This document shows, one piece after another, positions 7,309 through 9,831 of a stretch of 9,831 nt of DNA. The notes under the pieces were generated by a model. It had not been told where the DNA came from, ran no database searches, and worked only from the letters and a program-made list of their open reading frames with translations. Every line of letters starts with the position of its first letter. Positions within the stretch are counted from its first letter, which is position 1. Made by a program: the position numbers and the translations under genes. This DNA is from Acholeplasmataceae bacterium (GTDB lineage Bacteria > Bacillota_I > Bacilli_A > Acholeplasmatales > Acholeplasmataceae): positions 1 through 9,831 of the forward strand of contig DNNX01000062.1 in assembly GCA_003497445.1 (NCBI GenBank). Direction: 5' to 3'.

Positions 7309-8217
7309 ATGACATATTTACTTATTTATAATCCAAAATCAGGTAAAGGTAACATCCAAAAAGATTTACCTAAAATCAAAGCTTTTTTTAAAGAAAAAAA
7401 GATGCAGCTTGATATTCATAAAACAGTATCCCAATTGGATGCAAAAAGCTATGTTGTAACATTAAAGAAAACTTATGATTGCGTTCTAGTTGCTGGTGGA
7501 GATGGCACAATCTCAACTGTTCTCAATGGATTGATGCAATTAAAAAAAGTACCTATTTTAGGGGTATTGCCTTATGGATCTGCAAATGATGTTAGTCACA
7601 TTTTAGGCATTCCTAAAAAAATCATTCAAGCACTTGAATTATATACCTCATCAAAACCTGCATATATTGATGTATATCAAATGAATGATCATTATTTTTT
7701 ATATACTGCAGCTGCAGGTTTATTTACAAGAATTAGTTATGATACGAAAAGAGCCTCACTCAATCAATTTGGACAAATTGCTTATTATATAGAAGGCATC
7801 AAAGATCTTACATCCAATTACGACTTTAAGATTGATATACAATCCAATGATATCTCCGTTACAAAACAAGTAACACTCTTGCTAGGGTTATCAGCGAATC
7901 GGGTTGGTGGAATTCCTTTATTGTTTAAGACAAAATCTAAATTAGATGATGGTTTATTTGAAATTAATTTATTCGAAAGTAAAGGATTCTTATCTAAACT
8001 TCGCGTTCTTAGTTTCTTTATCCGCTTTGGTAGAAAAGTAAGAAGTGATATTGTATTAAAAGCATCTGAGTTCAAAATAAACACATCGAATGATGTGAAA
8101 TGGAATGCTGATGGTGAATATGTTTGTGATGGAAACATCACGATAAAAGTTTTACCTAAGAAGTTACCAGTCTTTATGTCTAAACGTTCAAAAAGAAAAT
8201 TATTAAAAGGTGAATAA
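7309..8217 (+). CDS. Diacylglycerol/lipid kinase of the YegS-DgkB family
   Basis: A 302-residue protein of the DAGK-catalytic/LCB5 superfamily that probably phosphorylates diacylglycerol (to phosphatidic acid) at the inner membrane face. Motifs are NPKSGKG (8-14), AGGDGTIS (62-69) with the nucleotide-binding GGDGT, PYGSAND (88-94, usually P-G-T-x-N-D), and WNADGE (265-270) with the conserved DGE near the C-terminus. The tail is lysine/arginine-rich, consistent with membrane association. The start at 7309 is chosen over a GTG at 7261 because AGAGG (7299-7303) lies five bases before it, the family begins just before the NPKSGKG motif, and the GTG start lies inside the terminator. It abuts glpK, which points to glycerolipid metabolism. 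Substrates such as sphingoid bases or other lipids cannot be excluded. Confidence 0.85.
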   Translation: MTYLLIYNPKSGKGNIQKDLPKIKAFFKEKKMQLDIHKTVSQLDAKSYVVTLKKTYDCVLVAGGDGTISTVLNGLMQLKKVPILGVLPYGSANDVSHILGIPKKIIQALELYTSSKPAYIDVYQMNDHYFLYTAAAGLFTRISYDTKRASLNQFGQIAYYIEGIKDLTSNYDFKIDIQSNDISVTKQVTLLLGLSANRVGGIPLLFKTKSKLDDGLFEINLFESKGFLSKLRVLSFFIRFGRKVRSDIVLKASEFKINTSNDVKWNADGEYVCDGNITIKVLPKKLPVFMSKRSKRKLLKGE

Positions 8218-9726
8218 ATGAAGTATATACTTGTCATTGATCAAGGAACAACTTCAACAAGAACCATTATTTTCAATGAATATGCAGAAGTCATTTCGAT
8301 GGCTCAAAAAGAAATTTCACAATCGTATCCCAAACCTGGATGGGTATATCAAGATGCAAATGAGATTTGGTTATCTGTTTTAACAACGATTACTGAAGCA
8401 TTATATAAGAAAAACATTGATCCTAAAAACATCGATGTGATTGGGATTACAAATCAAAGAGAAACTGTTGTTGCTTGGGATAAGAAAACTGAAAAACCTC
8501 TACATGAAGCAATTGTTTGGCAATCAAGGCAAACACAAGCGTTTTGTAATGAACTTAAAGACTCAGGTCATGAATCTATGATTAAAGAAAAGACGGGACT
8601 TATCATTGATCCGTATTTTTCTGCAACAAAAATGGCTTGGTTATTATCACATATAGATAATGTAGAGACGTATATTCGGGAAAAACGACTGGCATTTGGC
8701 ACCATTGATAGTTTCATTATCTATAAACTTACCGGTCAGCATATGACAGATGTTTCAAATGCATCTAGAACGATGTTATTTAACATACATGAATTAAAGT
8801 GGGATTCAACGTTACTTGAACTATTCCAGATTCCAATAGAAACTTTACCAGAAGTGAAACCCTCTTCAAGTATTTTTGGGTATACAAAAAAACATCATTT
8901 TTTTGGGCATGAAATTCCAATTGGTGGCGTATTGGGTGATCAACAAGCTGCTTTATTTGGACATCGTGCATTTATAAAAGGAGATATTAAAAATACTTAT
9001 GGTACAGGATGTTTCATGTTGATGAATACTGGTCAACAAGTGATTCATTCAAATTCAGGATTGCTTACAACTGTTGCATGGCAAATTGGCAATCAAATAA
9101 CCTATGCGTTAGAAGGGTCTGTTTTTATTGCTGGATCTGCAATTCAATGGTTAAGAGATGGACTTCATACCATTAAAGAAGCAAAAGAGACCGATCAACA
9201 CGCTACATCATTAGAAAGTAATGAAGATGTATATTTCGTGCCAGCATTTGTTGGACTAGGCACACCTTATTGGGATAGTGAGGCAAGAGGCGCAATCTTT
9301 GGTTTGACGAGAGGCACCAATGAAAAACATCTATCCAGAGCAGCATTAGAATCCATTGCATATCAAAGTTATGATGTGATTGAAGCGATGAAAAAAGATA
9401 GTGAGATCCATATTCAATCGATTCATGTAGATGGCGGTGCAACCAATAATACATTTTTAATGCAATTTCAAGCAGATATTTTAGGTTTGAATCTTGTTAA
9501 ACCTGATCAACAAGAATCTACCGCAAGAGGGGCAGCATTTATAGCTGGACTTACAATGGGTATTTATAAAGATTTACAGGAAATTCAAGATATTGACCTA
9601 CCAAAAACATCATTTCAACCCATCATGACACATGCTCAAAGGATGGTTCATATTAAAGGTTGGGAAGAAGCAGTACATGCAACGAGACAATATAAAAGAC
9701 CATCTAAAAATGGTCTCAAGGAATAA
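8218..9726 (+). CDS. glpK: Glycerol kinase
   Basis: A 502-residue FGGY-family kinase of typical length that converts glycerol and ATP to glycerol-3-phosphate. Motifs are DQGTTSTR (8-15), GITNQRET (76-83) with glycerol contacts R81 and E82, DPYFSATK (131-138) with Y133, GDQQAALFG (240-248) with D241 as the catalytic base, YGTGCF (261-266), and GGATNN (406-411) near the ATP site. HHFFG (226-230) places H227 where Gram-positive glycerol kinases are phosphorylated by HPr. The ATG follows the lipid kinase TAA with no gap, and AAGGTGA at 8207-8213 is the ribosome site, so the two genes are surely co-transcribed. No glpF or glpO lies beside it within the window. Its last codons also encode a hairpin that appears to serve the opposite strand. 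Confidence 0.97.
   Translation: MKYILVIDQGTTSTRTIIFNEYAEVISMAQKEISQSYPKPGWVYQDANEIWLSVLTTITEALYKKNIDPKNIDVIGITNQRETVVAWDKKTEKPLHEAIVWQSRQTQAFCNELKDSGHESMIKEKTGLIIDPYFSATKMAWLLSHIDNVETYIREKRLAFGTIDSFIIYKLTGQHMTDVSNASRTMLFNIHELKWDSTLLELFQIPIETLPEVKPSSSIFGYTKKHHFFGHEIPIGGVLGDQQAALFGHRAFIKGDIKNTYGTGCFMLMNTGQQVIHSNSGLLTTVAWQIGNQITYALEGSVFIAGSAIQWLRDGLHTIKEAKETDQHATSLESNEDVYFVPAFVGLGTPYWDSEARGAIFGLTRGTNEKHLSRAALESIAYQSYDVIEAMKKDSEIHIQSIHVDGGATNNTFLMQFQADILGLNLVKPDQQESTARGAAFIAGLTMGIYKDLQEIQDIDLPKTSFQPIMTHAQRMVHIKGWEEAVHATRQYKRPSKNGLKE
9691..9716 (-). terminator. Probable terminator of the converging minus-strand gene, inside glpK
   Basis: AGACCAT (9697-9703) and ATGGTCT (9710-9716) form a perfect 7-base-pair stem with a six-base loop. 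Read on the minus strand, the stem begins at the last base of the TGA stop of the converging gene and is followed by TTTATATT. On the plus strand what follows is CAAGGAATAAAAA with no T-run, so it should work mainly for the minus strand. It overlaps glpK codons 492-500. Confidence 0.65.
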
Positions 9727-9831
9727 AAATTTCAGGATGTAACTCGACATATTTCTCTAAGTAAGTTTGAAGAAGTTGTTTATCAAACATCACATCGACA
9801 TATTCATAATGATAACCTCTTAAATGAATAC
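9716..9831 (-). CDS. Unidentified protein, C-terminal 37 residues (partial, converging on glpK)
   Basis: On the minus strand a frame is open from the window edge to a TGA stop (9716-9718) and gives 37 codons ending in LEKYVELHPEIFIP. Codon use (TTA, AGA, GAA, AAA, CAT, GAT) looks like that of the other genes, and a hairpin plus T-run lies immediately after the stop. It overlaps the glpK end by 11 bases. I do not recognise the family; the tail is rich in aromatic and acidic residues and has no signal or membrane segment. It would be the only gene here ending in TGA. A plus-strand frame after the glpK stop is also open to the window edge, but it has no start codon. Confidence 0.6.
   Translation of the reverse strand, partial: IHLRGYHYEYVDVMFDKQLLQTYLEKYVELHPEIFIP

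Noticed and set aside
7818..8237. 139-residue open frame on the minus strand opposite the lipid kinase
   Set aside because: It overlaps the kinase and the glpK start, which have convincing motifs and ribosome sites. The translation shows no recognisable domain.
9727..9831. Plus-strand frame in register with glpK that stays open after its stop
   Set aside because: GlpK is already full length at 502 residues and the new frame has no start codon. The minus-strand frame has better codon use and a terminator, so it explains this stretch better.

Overview
The window is AT-rich, low-GC, Firmicutes-like DNA that best fits an Acholeplasma-type mollicute or a close low-GC relative. This rests on strongly A/T-biased codon use, short intergenic gaps, Shine-Dalgarno starts and TAA as the stop of all eight complete genes. 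Tryptophan is encoded by TGG and no gene contains an in-frame TGA, so the UGA=Trp code of Mycoplasma and Spiroplasma is not in use. The genus is an inference from overall character; no 16S or marker gene is present.

Region 1 (1-2404) is a polyamine module. The likely tail of an unidentified upstream gene ends inside the Shine-Dalgarno of a fold-type-I Orn/Lys/Arg decarboxylase (probably arginine decarboxylase). That gene overlaps by 11 bases an agmatinase-type ureohydrolase with a full set of metal ligands. Together they would convert arginine to agmatine and then to putrescine plus urea.

Region 2 (2405-7282) is a complete pyruvate dehydrogenase operon, pdhA-pdhB-pdhC-pdhD (E1alpha, E1beta, E2, E3). 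It has a near-consensus promoter (TTGATA, 17 bases, TATAAT), a cre-like site and inverted repeats just upstream, tightly coupled genes, and a textbook intrinsic terminator. The complex makes acetyl-CoA, CO2 and NADH from pyruvate.

Region 3 (7283-9726) holds a diacylglycerol/lipid kinase and glycerol kinase glpK, directly abutting (stop TAA followed at once by ATG). The pair supplies phosphatidic acid and glycerol-3-phosphate, which suggests membrane lipid metabolism. A possible extended -10 promoter sits on a small palindrome just after the pdh terminator.

Region 4 (9691-9831) is the 3' end of an unidentified gene on the opposite strand. It converges on glpK and overlaps its last 11 bases. 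A hairpin plus T-run inside the glpK coding sequence looks like its terminator.

I see no mobile element, CRISPR array, tRNA, rRNA or defence system, and no gene-free stretch longer than about 110 bases. The window is mainly housekeeping metabolism; the items worth a second look are regulatory and architectural rather than a new system.
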